NCBI GenBank assembly: GCA_003194525.1
Contig: NBIV01000043.1
Coordinates: forward strand, 248,001-312,000
Source of the DNA: Gracilariopsis chorda
Lineage: Eukaryota; Rhodophyta; Florideophyceae; Gracilariales; Gracilariaceae
Direction of reading: 5' to 3'
Length of the DNA stretch: 64,000 nt
Shown: positions 12,049 through 22,574 of the stretch, in pieces
Position numbering within the stretch: the first letter of the stretch is position 1
Layout: each line of letters begins with the position of its first letter
Notes under the pieces: generated by a model
The model's database searches: none
What the model saw: the letters and a program-made list of their open reading frames with translations, nothing else
Told to the model about the DNA's origin: nothing
Translations under genes and position numbers: made by a program

Positions 12049-12077
12049 GCGTGCGAAGCACGCAATGGAGCCACTTG
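12049..12077 (+). terminator. Helitron A 3' terminal hairpin and end
   Basis: GCGTGC-GAA-GCACGC forms a perfect 6-bp stem, then 14 bases ending in CTTG. Helitrons carry such a hairpin as the transposition terminator. It lies 2 bases after the RepHel stop codon. Confidence 0.8.
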
Positions 12078-12381
12078 TCCCCCCACTTATACTAAAGCGG
12101 AAGTTTGTCTGTCTGTGTGTCTGTCTTTCAGCTAACGCTCATTCATTGGCTGCAAAATCGGCAAGGAGGCTGCCAAGTGGAAACGTGGCATTTTATGCGC
12201 TCCAAGAGGCATCTTGCACCGCACAGTGCGACACGTTTCCACCTGGCGCCTTTTGCATGCCATCTTGCACCGCATAATGCGACACGTTTCCACCTGGCGC
12301 CTTTTGCACGCCACAGTAGCCTAGCCGTTTCTTCATAGTATCCCACCCACTACACTACAGTAACTAAGCCGTTGCAGTGCA

Positions 12382-12427
12382 GTGCACATGACCGTTTTAA
12401 TTACTATTTTTCAACGGTCATGTGCAC
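12382..12427 (+). repeat. 15-bp inverted repeat in the Helitron B 5' region
   Basis: The arms at 12382-12396 and 12413-12427 are identical to those of Helitron A. Conservation of the stem and loop in both elements hints at a role in 5' end recognition or expression. Confidence 0.75.
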
Positions 12428-12599
12428 CAATGGCATTGCACGCTACACTACACCATGGTTATGCACACCAATAAAATGGCACTACACTAAAGCGTGCCAT
12501 GTCGTTCACCATGGTTATGCAAACTAATGAAATGGCACTACACTAAAGCGTTCCATATCATTCGGGCGCTGAGCGCTCCCCTTTTCTTTACTTTAATTA

Positions 12600-13260
12600 A
12601 CCTACAAATAAAACATTGCTCGACATAAGTATACACGAATTTACTTGCCGGCAATTCTATACTACTCTAAACCATAGAGCAGTACGCATTGATATCTTAA
12701 CCAGCGCTCCACATAACCATGCTCTACACGATGATTCCAGGCGCGACAATGGTAACAAGAACAAGGCTATGTGTAATGATTCGATGCGCGACGATTCTAG
12801 GCACGACGATGTTCTACAATGCTGCGGTATACGCCAAGGTTGTACTTTCGCACGGTAGCATAGTTTAATGCATAATTCCCACATGCATTGCTCCCATCTA
12901 CGATGCTCCACGCAACAAAGCTATGCTTGACCATATTCTACATGAAGACTTTATGCGCCATAGTGGAATGCGCGACGATTCTACTTGCGTTTACCAAGCA
13001 ATGCTCTACAGCTTCATCCTCAATGCTCGATGCCATAGAAGCCACAATACCTGAGCAGCACGCCAAAAGTTTATGCACAAGAATGCTAGACAATGCTAGA
13101 CGCCACGATCCTGGGCGCGACAATCCTAAGCGCATCGATGGTAGGATCGACGATGCTACGCGCCATCATACTAGACGCCATGATTTGAGGGGCTACAATG
13201 CTAGGTGTCAGTGTACAGTTTATGCTTAAAGTCGATGCAATAGAAGCCACAATACCTTCT
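12600..13260. repeat. Degenerate short-motif repeat region in Helitron B
   Basis: Short motifs such as CGCGACGATTCTAGGC, GACGATGCTAC and TAGACGCCACGATCC recur in changing order, like a decayed minisatellite. There is no gene I can support. Confidence 0.45.
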
Positions 13261-13418
13261 CACACGAGTCTAAAGAGGCTATCTGAGGCTCTGATGGCAA
13301 TGCAACGTATATTACAGGCGGCGCACATCTCTGTTCAATAATACTATGTAAGAAAACGCTACGAACGACTATGATTTGCACGATGGTGTCACTCTCCTTC
13401 CAAATGCTAAGATATGCA

Positions 13419-13720
13419 GATCTCATCTACAAACTCGAAGCGTAGCGTGACACAGCAGCCTCTGCAGACTGCGTGCCGAGGAGGTGGGTCAGTCTGCACG
13501 CGGGGCGTGAAAGGCCCGATCTCATCTACACGCCAGACGCGTAGTGTGACATAGCAGCCTCTGCAGACTGCGTGCCGAGGCAGTGGGGCAGTCTGCACGC
13601 GGGGCGTGAAACGCCCTCGTGTAAAGCATGCCATTGCCATACCAGCATCTACGAACTGCATGCGGTGGCGGTGTGGTGTTCTGCACGCGGGCGTGAAACG
13701 CCCGCGTGCAGAGCACCTTT
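13419..13720 (+). repeat. 99-bp tandem repeat in Helitron B
   Basis: GATCTCATCTAC recurs at 13419 and 13518, with the intervening 99 bp largely repeated (GCAGCCTCTGCAGACTGCGTG and TCTGCACGCGGGGCGTGAAA blocks). A third, diverged unit follows from about 13617. Confidence 0.75.
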
Positions 13721-13806
13721 TACCATTGCCTTCGATCATGCGTTGCATGACAGAGCTGAAAGTGCACTTTCTATGCACACACAATTTTATTTATTTGGTA
13801 AATCAG

Positions 13807-14046
13807 ACCCAGTTCCCAGTACGTGTCTGTTTTGCCATCACTACCAATAAGGCACAGGTTCAGTCGTCTAATAGTCGCATCGGACTCGATTTGCGTGATC
13901 GCTGTTTCACGCATGGCCAGCTGTACATCGCTTTTTCTCAGACCACCAACCAGACCAACATGGTGACCTGTCCCCCTGCCGGTAGCATCTCTACCAAGAA
14001 TATGGTGTACCCCGAATTTCTTTCGTTGAAGAACTTGATAGCTTGA
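13807..14046 (+). pseudogene. Helicase C-terminal fragment retained in Helitron B
   Basis: It reads QFPVRVCFAITTNKAQ and later YIAFSQTTNQTN, colinear with the last 120 or so codons of the Helitron A helicase (from about 11670), with scattered substitutions and an earlier stop. It is probably kept only because it adjoins the required 3' terminus. No upstream helicase motifs remain, so it cannot be a working enzyme. Confidence 0.85.
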
Positions 14047-14189
14047 AGTTAACCTCTTCTTTTTTCTTTCATTTTTTTCTTTTCTTCTCCCTTCTTACTC
14101 CCCAAAAATACTTGCATTCTACAAACTGACTACCCAAAACATGCTACTGAAATACTCTTTTCACTCTAATGCTTCTTTCACTCCTTAAC

Positions 14190-14218
14190 GCGTGCGAAAC
14201 ACGCAATAGAGCCACTTG
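14190..14218 (+). terminator. Helitron B 3' terminal hairpin and end
   Basis: GCGTG-CGAAA-CACGC, then 14 bases ending in CTTG, followed by a T of the target. Confidence 0.75.
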
Positions 14219-14664
14219 TTTCATCTACTTCGATCCGTGGGAGTTCTGGGAGATCTCCTCCAAGGAGGCGAGGGAACTCGGCGACGCACCGCACCACGTG
14301 CCAGACGACCACCCAATTGGGTACGTCGATTCCGACGATTACTACCGCGCGTATAGCGGGGATGACCCGATGGTCGATAACGAACCCAAAAAGCCGGGGG
14401 ACATGGAATTAGACGTTGCCGACATGGCCGTAGACGAATCTCCAGGGGGGTGCCTCCGGTTCCCAGTCCTCACACGGCCAGCACCGGGCCTTCACTCCCC
14501 AGCGGGGGTACAGTCAATGAAAGCGATATCATTGCCTGCTTCCTCCACGGAGCGGGTTTATGCACTGCCGAGGTTTCGGGTGACGTCACCGCGATGGCGC
14601 ATGCCTTGGCTTACCGCCTTGCGGGTGGTCATGCCCCGGACGATGGGGAGGGGTCGAACGTCTA
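14219..14664 (+). pseudogene. Gypsy-1 antisense ORF, second part (fossil)
   Basis: After the Helitrons, gypsy-1 sequence resumes with an acidic, Asp/Pro-rich plus-strand frame (YFDPWEFWEI, then DSDDYYRAYSGDDPM). It ends shortly before the convergent pol end. The gypsy-2 antisense frame has a similar acidic segment after FLWYEYGGDKFYPI. Function unknown. Confidence 0.45.
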
Positions 14665-14899
14665 ATCCAGTGTCCTGGTCTCTTTCCCTGGCTTAGCCAG
14701 TAATGGAGCTTATCATCACACAGGAGCGCGAGGCACCTGAGTACATTTTCCCGTTTAGAACGCCGTTTTCTCTTTCATTCCCGTAATTGACGCAGTCCGT
14801 ACAAAAGGGGGTGTACTCCTTCTTTCCTACTTTCCCCGGCTTCGCGGCGTTTTTATCCCACTTGGGCGTTGCACAGCGTAGCTGGATTTGCGCTACCCG

Positions 14900-15263
14900 C
14901 ACTGCGGTGATATTGGACCACCTTCGAACGAGGGAGGTGCTCGATGGGTTCCATGGTGTCCTAGGTTGGGTCATAGGTGTACCAACGGACGCGGTATCTT
15001 AGAATGCCTTCCTGATTCCAGGTGTGCCTGACGATTCGGTCAATCACAAACTCTTGTTTGGATACCTGCCCGCCTTGTCGTTTTATGGTGACCTCGCTTC
15101 TAGGGGGTTGCCCAATGGACGGGATATTTCCCCTCAAAGGTGCGTCAGGATGCAACGTGCGGGCTTCGCTCGGTGGATGCGGTGCAGAGTGCGGAATAAT
15201 ATCCCTCAAGAGGGTGTATTCGTGGAACGGTTGCCGCGTACCGCGGTGATTGGGTCGTACCAC
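14900..15263 (-). CDS. Gypsy-1 chromodomain region (fossil)
   Basis: On the minus strand, EFVIDRIVRHTWNQ followed by LRYRVRWYTYDPT (about 15053-14964) has the chromodomain pattern of a short strand, an aromatic residue and the RVRW(Y)GY-like core. In chromoviruses this C-terminal integrase module steers insertion to marked chromatin. It lies about 1.2 kb beyond the usual GPY/F region. Confidence 0.65.
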
Positions 15264-15487
15264 TAGTTTGCAGGGGTTCTCCGTCCCATGTGGACGGTAG
15301 TCCGGTCAAACCGCTAGCATGTGGGTATCTTGCCGCTTTGGCGGAGTTTTGGAAGTCACTCCCTGGTGGAGCTTTCCGCGTCACGCAGTGATTGGTGCGG
15401 GGCACACAGTCTTCGTGCGTTCACGTGACTCCCACGGCATGAGGCTCTGAACTGCCTCCTTGCGTTCCGCCTCCCTTGGCTTGGGCC

Positions 15488-16174
15488 TTACACTGTCTGG
15501 CTGAGCCGTGCACTGCTGTGTGGGCACCCGGTATCCGGGGTTGCTTCCGGTGCTCCGGTGTGTTGCCTCAAACTCCCTGATGGGGCGTGGACAGCTGGCG
15601 CCGTGGACACCCTTTCCGGGGACTTTGCCTCTAATTGAGGTGTGATGTCTTCTTCAAGAGGTGCATCATCCGGTAAGACCGGTCTAACCCTGGCGACGGC
15701 GCCGAATTTTTTCGAGACGCTCGGTATATTACCGCGATTGCGCGGACACCTCGGCATTTCTATCTCTGAAGTTCGGACAACATTCCCGTTATGGACGGTT
15801 CTCAAGTCCGGGATTGTAGAGCCAGGGACTTGAATTGCAAGATGTGCATTCCTGACTTCCTTCCTCAAGAAAGTCTTTTCACTTTCCAGCGTTGCTGGTT
15901 TTCCCAGGCGTTCGTTGCCTGCTACCAGCGGTATGGATGGTGCTGAGAAATCCATTTTGGCGGGAAATTTCGTCGACCACGGTTCTGCGACTACACTCTC
16001 GTGAGGGGTCTGCGAAACGATATCGCTATCTTGATTCAGGGAAATGCCCTGGTTCAGGGATACGGACTGCGATGTCGGTCCACTCTCCCGTATCATACGG
16101 TGTAACTGCGTCATTCCGGAATCCTGTTTGGGGGATTGCGAGGCTTCATCGACCTTTCGTGTTTCACGGCTCAA
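15488..16174 (-). CDS. Gypsy-1 low-complexity linker between integrase and chromodomain
   Basis: This is a 228-codon open stretch rich in Ser, Pro, Glu and Arg with no domain I recognise. It sits between the integrase GPF region (near 16.6 kb) and the chromodomain. Gypsy-2 lacks such a long spacer. Confidence 0.4.
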   Translation of the reverse strand: MSRETRKVDEASQSPKQDSGMTQLHRMIRESGPTSQSVSLNQGISLNQDSDIVSQTPHESVVAEPWSTKFPAKMDFSAPSIPLVAGNERLGKPATLESEKTFLRKEVRNAHLAIQVPGSTIPDLRTVHNGNVVRTSEIEMPRCPRNRGNIPSVSKKFGAVARVRPVLPDDAPLEEDITPQLEAKSPERVSTAPAVHAPSGSLRQHTGAPEATPDTGCPHSSARLSQTV

Positions 16175-16276
16175 ATCCCGTTGCGACGGTAAAAAATTTC
16201 CAGCGTGGCGATAGGTCCCCTCCCCCTCCTTAGGCGGAGCAAGGGGAGTAATAGTAGGATATCCCGCATGGCGGGT

Positions 16277-17818
16277 TTAAATGTGCGCCGAAGGGGCGGT
16301 AGTGTTAGGAGTAGAGAAACGTCCGTTTGGACCTGAACGATTTGGCCGAGCCGGGGGTTCCGACAAAGTCGGTAAATCTGAGAGGCCCCGAGTAGGGTGT
16401 GGTGGAATAGTAAGTCTAGTTATTCCTGGGGTTTCCAGTGTTGCTGAGTCCGTAGAGACGAGTTTCCCTGTTTCCAGGACGACCTCAGACGAGGGAAGAG
16501 GGGCAGGTACAACACGATCGCGGGAAATCCGCTTGTGTGCCTTACCCATTTCCTCTACGACAGTGTCGGAGTTAACGGATACCACTTTAAACGGTCCATC
16601 CGCCACAGGCGAAAGCTTGTGACGCTTCTCCAGTGGCCGGTTATAATACTCCTTACGTATACAGACGTAGGTATTAGCCCGTATGCGGGGAGCATTATCT
16701 CGTAAACGAGCGTCGAGATCCCGCTTGTACGTGGCTTGCACGTGTTCCATAGACTTCCGCGCTGTGGGGACCAGTTTAGTAAGCCATTGCTTCCATTCTT
16801 GGAGGTAGCGACCCACAGATGGGAAATTGTCCAAGGTGGCTTGGGATTCTAACGCCACAGGCGGGGGTGAACGAGATAGAACCAATTTGAACGGTGACAC
16901 TATGGTAGTCCGGTGAACGTTTATATTGTATGCAAATGTTAAAGCATCTGCATACAAGTCCCATGTTTTCGGGTGATCAGCAACGTAGAAACGGAGAGAG
17001 GCCAACAAAGACCGGTTGAACCGTTCGACTTGCCCACTACACTGGAGATGGTAGGTAGTCGTGAATAAGTTCTTCATGTCCAGGATGCGACAAACATCCT
17101 GGAAGAACTTGGACGCGAACTGCCGTCCGTTATCGGAAAGCACCTCCACAGGGGGACCGTGGACAAAAATCCAGTGCGTTACCAGAACCTGGGCCACCAT
17201 GACAGTGGTTATCCTCCGAAGAGGGACAGTCCGAACAAGCTTTGAAAAGCGATCGGTGATCACAAGTAAGAACTTGGTGCCTCTCTTTGTAGTAAGGAGG
17301 TGTCCGAGAATATCGATTGCGATAAACTCGAGTGGCGCCCTAGCAGGGAATAATTTCATTTTCTTCGCGTTCCTGCGGAGCTTCACCCCGTTCTTCGAGC
17401 ATTCGGTACAAAACTGCAGAGTTGCATAGCAATCAACCGCCATAGTGGGCCAGTAAAAAGCCCTTCGCAGGGTGAGGTAGAGCTTCCTCTCACCTATGTG
17501 GCCGCCGAGCTTTGCATAGGGCGAGAGATGTAACACCCGCGACTGCAGGGAATGAGGTACCACAATCTGTGGGAGAGCTTCGACTAACCGAACGAGGTAG
17601 TCTTTATCGTTGAACTCGAACCGGAGGTCTTCGCCACCGTTTAAACGGGCACGAATCCTCATACAGAAGGGGTCAACGAATTGTTCTCGGATCAATTCCT
17701 CCGGTGAAACCGGTACAAAACTTCCAGGTAAGGGGTTCTCAGGGGTCTCGCGGGATGCGAGTAAGTTGTCAAAGTTAGTATCTTCATCCCATTTTTTTGC
17801 CATTCCTCGAAATTCCAC
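16277..17818 (-). CDS. Gypsy-1 integrase (fossil)
   Basis: This 513-codon frame contains an HHCC zinc finger (GGHIGERKLYL, then CTECSKN). The DDE core follows, with AIDILGHL, EVLSDNGRQFASKF and SGQVERFNRSLL. A GPF motif (VADGPFKVVSV) comes next, then a Pro-rich tail. Integrase inserts the element cDNA. The core residues look present here, though the element as a whole is broken. Confidence 0.9.
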   Translation of the reverse strand: MEFRGMAKKWDEDTNFDNLLASRETPENPLPGSFVPVSPEELIREQFVDPFCMRIRARLNGGEDLRFEFNDKDYLVRLVEALPQIVVPHSLQSRVLHLSPYAKLGGHIGERKLYLTLRRAFYWPTMAVDCYATLQFCTECSKNGVKLRRNAKKMKLFPARAPLEFIAIDILGHLLTTKRGTKFLLVITDRFSKLVRTVPLRRITTVMVAQVLVTHWIFVHGPPVEVLSDNGRQFASKFFQDVCRILDMKNLFTTTYHLQCSGQVERFNRSLLASLRFYVADHPKTWDLYADALTFAYNINVHRTTIVSPFKLVLSRSPPPVALESQATLDNFPSVGRYLQEWKQWLTKLVPTARKSMEHVQATYKRDLDARLRDNAPRIRANTYVCIRKEYYNRPLEKRHKLSPVADGPFKVVSVNSDTVVEEMGKAHKRISRDRVVPAPLPSSEVVLETGKLVSTDSATLETPGITRLTIPPHPTRGLSDLPTLSEPPARPNRSGPNGRFSTPNTTAPSAHI

Positions 17819-17949
17819 TCCGGGTCATCCGGTTCTTCAGCCATGAAGCATGGAATGTCGTCATCCTCCGTTGGGAGTGCTTCCCCACTTGTGGGTAAAC
17901 GCGACAAAGCGTCGGCCTGGGTATTGAGCGCCCCCTTTCTATATATATG

Positions 17950-19174
17950 ACTTGGAAGTCATATTTCACAAGGCGGAGTCTCCAGCGCATAGGGCGGCCC
18001 GGCGGATCGGATATGTTCATTAACCATCTCAACGAGGAATGATACGTATATACGGTAAACTGAACTCCCATAAGATAGGGGCGTAGGGTGGAGAGCGCTC
18101 ACATGACGGCTAGACACTCTTTCTCCGACACAGAGTAATTCCGCTCGTGGACATTGAGTGAACGTGTCCAATAGCCAATTCGCCTTCGGTCCCCCTCTGG
18201 GATGGTTTGGAAAAGAGCACAACCAACTTGGTAGTCGCTCGAGTCCGTGTCCACGCAGTACGGGAGTCCCAGTTTGGGTAAAGATAAGATAGGTGCGGAC
18301 GTGACAGCCTCCTTTAAGGAGTAAAACGCTTCTGATTGCTCGGGCGTGAATTGTCCCAATTGTGGGGGATTTCATTTGCGTAAAAACGCGTTCAACGGTG
18401 CGGCGATATCCGAAAAGTTCGAGATAAACCGTTGGTAGACGTTTACCAGCCCTAAAAAGGACCAGAGTTCCGTTTGAGTGCGGGGTTCCTTAGCCCCAAC
18501 GAGGGACTTGAATCGAGCCTTCTTGATCATTCACCGTCCTGGACGGATGATATGTCTCAGATACTTGACAGTATTTGTGAGGAACTCGCAATCCGTCAAC
18601 TTGAGGGTAGTTTACGCATCGCGGAGCACTGTCAGAACGTCCCTGACATGGGTGAGATGGTCGTCCAAATTATTGGAGAAGATGATAATATCATCCAGGT
18701 AGACAAGGCAGCTTCGCCACATGAAGCGGTTAAATAGAATACCTATTGCACGTTGAAAGGTAACAGAAGAGCTGGTCAAACCAAACGGCATCCACTTGAA
18801 GCGGTACAATCCTGCTTGGCAGGTGAACGCGGTCTTATCGCGATCCTCCTGTCTAACAGGGACCTGCCAATAACCCCATTGGCGTCCAAAGCCGTGGACA
18901 CGGTAGCTTCTCCAAGGGAATCGATGCACTCGTCCATACGAGGGATGGGATATGTGTCTCTAACAGTCATGGCATTGAGCCAGCGATAGTCGACATAGAA
19001 CCTCCAGGTTCCGTCGGCCTTCAAAACCAGTACAACTGGGGATGCCCACGGTGATTGAGTGGGCTCTACCACACCAGCGCAGAGCATTTTGTCCACTTGG
19101 GACTGCTCCTCTTCCCGAGCGTTTGTTCGTGACTTGTAATGGGGTTGTACCATCGGACATGCACCCGGTAACAA
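17950..19174 (-). pseudogene. Gypsy-1 reverse transcriptase and RNase H (fossil)
   Basis: RT blocks in order: SPWASPVVLVLKADG, FYVDYRWLNAMT, YPIPRMDECIDSLG, FKWMPFGLTS and the catalytic LVYLDDIIIFS (near 18700). RNase H follows, with PYCVDTDSSDYQVGCALFQ and SVSEKECLAVM (about 18280-18100). The frame is broken several times. Confidence 0.85.
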
Positions 19175-19219
19175 ATCTATTCGTTGTTCCGTAGCATTAG
19201 TCTCGCCGAGCGAGCCATC

Positions 19220-19756
19220 TCACATCGTGGTAAATTCCCGTAGCATTGCACGGAGTTTATCGCGGTGTGACTCCGGCACATGGCCGAAGTCTATATCTTC
19301 GAGTGCCTTTATGGGGTCCACTGGGTCAGAAAGCGCTGTAACATTGTCCTGTGATACAGGTGTGACTGTCGGTTCCGAGTTATTCGGGATGTTCGACGTT
19401 AAAACAGCGGCTTCCTCTCCCTCCTTTGACGATAGTTCGTCATTCGTGGGGGTGGCTTCCTCAGAAGAGGTGGCAATTCCGAGAAAATTGGCGGTCGTCA
19501 TCTTCGACGGGAGCATCCCAAGGGGGTGTGGAGTGACGCTTCCAACTACTTGGTTCTTTACCAGGTACTGGGGGCGTTGGCCAAGATTGGCAACGAGTAT
19601 CCGGAAAGGAGCATCCGGGGTAACGTGAACAATTCCGTTCGCCAGCACGAGCTGGTATTTCTCGTATAACGAGAACAGAGGTTGAATAACCCGAAGACCG
19701 TGTTGACGGCAATTGACTTGCACCAAGACTTGGGACTCAGGCGGTATAGGAACCAA
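19220..19756 (-). CDS. Gypsy-1 protease-RT spacer
   Basis: This 178-codon stretch has the usual gypsy inter-domain features: PPESQVLVQV, then VANLGQRPQYLVKNQVVG, an acidic Ser/Glu-rich section, and DFGHVPESHRDKL leading into RT. Such spacers carry no enzyme activity. Confidence 0.6.
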   Translation of the reverse strand: MVPIPPESQVLVQVNCRQHGLRVIQPLFSLYEKYQLVLANGIVHVTPDAPFRILVANLGQRPQYLVKNQVVGSVTPHPLGMLPSKMTTANFLGIATSSEEATPTNDELSSKEGEEAAVLTSNIPNNSEPTVTPVSQDNVTALSDPVDPIKALEDIDFGHVPESHRDKLRAMLREFTTM

Positions 19757-19765
19757 GGCTGTGAC

Positions 19766-20521
19766 TCAAAGTTTTATGGACTCGAGAGACGCGGGCGGTG
19801 GTTCCTGCGCAGCAGGTAGTGGGACTTGCTTCTGCGAAGCACGCTTCAGTGGGCGACGGACGATCGGGACTGACGATCCGTCGTCGAGTTCCACACGCCT
19901 AAGGCGGGGCCTGATTGCGTCAACAAATCTGTCCCAGTAATCACATCCCATTAGGACTGGAGCGGCCAATGAACGACAGACAATAAAGTTGAGCTCCACC
20001 ACGGAGGTGCCCAACCGCACGACTAAGTCGACGGTACCCACCGTTTTTAACGGATTTTTGTTCGAATCTGCGACGTTGGGAACCGTTTCGGAACGGATAC
20101 GAGACCGCACTTGCAGGGGTAGCAATGATTCCACGATGACGTTGGGGCCTGCACTTGTGTCCAGGCCTGTTAGAAATCTCACCATAAAATGGGTGTCAAG
20201 GCCAAGGTCGGCGTAAAACTTGTAGTTGCGCTTGGCCATGACCAAGACTCTATCCGGGATCCGGGGTTTTTTATTCCGTATCCACGGACGCAGCACAGAA
20301 AGGTGTGCAGAGTCTGCGTCTGCGGTGTCCTTCCTTGAAAGGATTTTCACCAGGGAGCGAGGTGGTGACGCCTCGGGCGTCAACAGCCTCATCTCTGAGG
20401 TCGCCTCTCCCAAAGAGGAGACTCCCTCAGTTAGTTTTCTGAGAGGTTCCCGCTGTAGGCGGTATTCCAGGATCCTCGACCACGAGAGATTTGTTACGGG
20501 GGCCGGGGTTTTTATCCGCAT
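19766..20521 (-). CDS. Gypsy-1 aspartic protease region (fossil)
   Basis: This is a 251-codon frame with LDTSAGPNVIVESLL near residue 118, in the position of the retropepsin D(S/T)GA motif, and VLMGCDYWDRFVDAI near residue 195, which matches the conserved ILG(x)D(x)L block. It cleaves Gag-Pol in working relatives. It follows gag on the same strand. Confidence 0.7.
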   Translation of the reverse strand: MRIKTPAPVTNLSWSRILEYRLQREPLRKLTEGVSSLGEATSEMRLLTPEASPPRSLVKILSRKDTADADSAHLSVLRPWIRNKKPRIPDRVLVMAKRNYKFYADLGLDTHFMVRFLTGLDTSAGPNVIVESLLPLQVRSRIRSETVPNVADSNKNPLKTVGTVDLVVRLGTSVVELNFIVCRSLAAPVLMGCDYWDRFVDAIRPRLRRVELDDGSSVPIVRRPLKRASQKQVPLPAAQEPPPASLESIKL

Positions 20522-20609
20522 AAGCAGTGGTTGCGTCGGACGTTTGCGCGACTTCCAGATTCGGGTTCATTGAAGCTAGCCGCGCACGCGGGATATGTGG
20601 CAATGCACG

Positions 20610-22574
20610 CTAGAAGTCCGTTTTAGCACGGAGATAGGAAGCCGTCGGAACGGAAAGTTTCTCCTCTGGAGTGAGGGCCTCGTAATTTGCCACCACCTTG
20701 GCCATATCCTTCAGTGAGCAAAGACACTGAGAGGATGTATGGCCATGGGTGTAGCAAAGGTTGCAAATTAGAGCCATCACGGCGACGCACCGGTTAATAT
20801 CCCGAGCATCGGAGAAACGTACCGCCGGACGGGTGTCATTCCATCCAGGCCGTTGATAACGGGATTGGCCTTTCATAAACGGGACTCGTGGCGGCTGAAT
20901 GCGATTCTTCCCCACGTACAATATGGCGTTTTCTTGCGCCGTTTCGAACGTGTCCTCCGTCGTTGACGGTAAGTCCGTGGTTGGTATAGACACACCATCT
21001 CCCTGTGCAAAATGCACGGTGTGGTGTCCCTGTTGGGGGGTTCTCTCTGCAAAAAGCGAGGGCAATGAGGAGTCACTCTCCAGCACCAACGCCTTGGAAG
21101 GCCTAGACCGCGGATTCGGAGTTCTTTCACGAAGTTCTTCCCCTTCTGCTCAAACGTGTTGAACAAGTTCGAGGTAGGTGACCCTCCGCTTGTCCTCGTG
21201 GTAACGAGTGACAAGACTCCGGATTGCCGGCTCAATTCCATCGATGAACATGGTAAAACGTTCCCCTACATTCCCAAAACGGTGGAAGCCCTTGTTAAAA
21301 GGCTCCGAGTAATCGGTTTCACTCTCGCCTGAGCGCTGACGAGTATCTCGCAAAGCGAGATATGCCCTCTGAATGGCGGTATTGGTGGCATAGGAGCGCA
21401 ATAAATATTGCACCGACTCCGGCCAGCAGGTTACCCCTCCCTCTGAGGCACGAGATGATCCTCTGACAGAGGTGTACTGGTCCTCTGCCACTTCCCGTAA
21501 GAAATACGGTAATGCAAAATAGGCTTGTCCCTCGTTCCTTCCGAGGATATCGGCTTCCGCTACAAAGCGGGGCAGAAAGTCCAACACCATAATTAGGTCT
21601 TCTCCAGTAAAATACTGGTTACGCAGTGAGAGTTGCATACTTTTTATGCACTCTTTCACCTTCCCCGTGCCACGGGTTGTACGTCCTAAAGAGGAATCTT
21701 TGGGCCGGTACTACCGGTAGGACAATAGCTTTTGATACAACGGGATCGTCGGTTTTAATTCCCTGAGGCCAGGGTGTCTTCTCCCTTTGCTGCAGGTCCG
21801 AATCCCACCTTGGGTGGCGAGTGACAGCTTAAAGCGGGAAGAACGGCCTCGTTTCTCGTTCTCCGAATCGGATTCCGAGGAAGTAGAACCATCTGACCCG
21901 TTTCGGGATGAATCCGATGATGTCGTAGAATCAGAATCCGAGTGATCTCGTTTGTGTTTCCGCTTATGGCGGCGCTTCTGTTTTCCAGCATGCTGGTCGT
22001 GGTGTAACGCAGCTGGTGCCGGATCATCCGGGGACGGTTTATACATGACGATAAACTGCCGTAACGTCTCCAGACGGGCACCAGCTCGATCAAATCGAGA
22101 GTTAACTCCTTCTATGAAGGTGGCGGGTTGCCCGAAACTCTCTAACATAGAGTTGACATCGGACCGTAAGATATGGAGATCCTCTGCGACCACCTTTGTA
22201 GGGGTGTCTATAACCACCTCACGGAGGGTTTGTAATACCCCGACAAGGGTGTCGTGGGCGGTCCACAAAGCGTGAAGCTGAGATTCCAGGGAATACCCCT
22301 GGGGGCTGTTATCGCCTGTCAGACGGGGTTCAGGTGCGGCAGCGGCCACGGCCGGAGCCGGATGAGCACCATCCATGGCATTCAACAACGGGATTGACGT
22401 GGAGTTCTGGGGTTCCCGCAGTGAGTTTGGAGTCCTAGACGAGGCACCCCCAGCATGGGTGGGTTTAGCCCTAGTCGGGATGCGAGAAACGAACCGAACT
22501 TCGGGGTTATCTCCACCATTGTGGGAGAGACTGGGCGTAGTTGCAGGCTCTGCAGAGGAGGGCTTCCTCGACAT
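20610..22574 (-). pseudogene. Gypsy-1 gag (fossil)
   Basis: The first ATG after the 5' LTR leader is at 22574 (MSRKPSSAEP). A Lys/Arg/Ser-rich stretch lies near 21.9 kb. A capsid-like segment follows (FLREVAEDQYTSV, RAYLALRDTRQRSGESETD). A CX2CX4HX4C knuckle, CNLCYTHGHTSSQC, is near 20760. The frame is broken. Confidence 0.75.

Larger units (their letters stand above)
5996..12077 (+). mobile_element. Helitron A, autonomous, near-complete
   Basis: The 5' end is TCCCCCCGTACTAAAG, preceded by A. The 3' end is a GC-rich hairpin followed 14 bases later by CTTG. Both ends recur in Helitron B, which fixes the boundaries. The element carries one long Rep/PIF1-helicase gene. Length is about 6.1 kb. 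The terminal tetranucleotide CTTG departs from the usual CTRR. With the T after Helitron B, the pair sits between A and T, as Helitrons do. Confidence 0.85.
12078..14218 (+). mobile_element. Helitron B, non-autonomous, head to tail with Helitron A
   Basis: Its first 500 or so bases (from TCCCCCC, TACTAAAG and the TCTGTCTGTG run on) match the 5' region of Helitron A, and its last 410 bases match the 3' end of Helitron A, including the helicase C-terminus and the terminal hairpin plus CTTG. The roughly 1.2-kb middle is unrelated repetitive DNA. It starts on the base following the CTTG of Helitron A, with no spacer. Confidence 0.85.

Noticed and set aside
13419-13720. CRISPR array
   Set aside because: The 99-bp units are contiguous tandem repeats without unique spacers, in a eukaryotic transposon.
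5996-14218. One single long Helitron
   Set aside because: Each half has its own TC start and its own hairpin plus CTTG end, so two elements are present.
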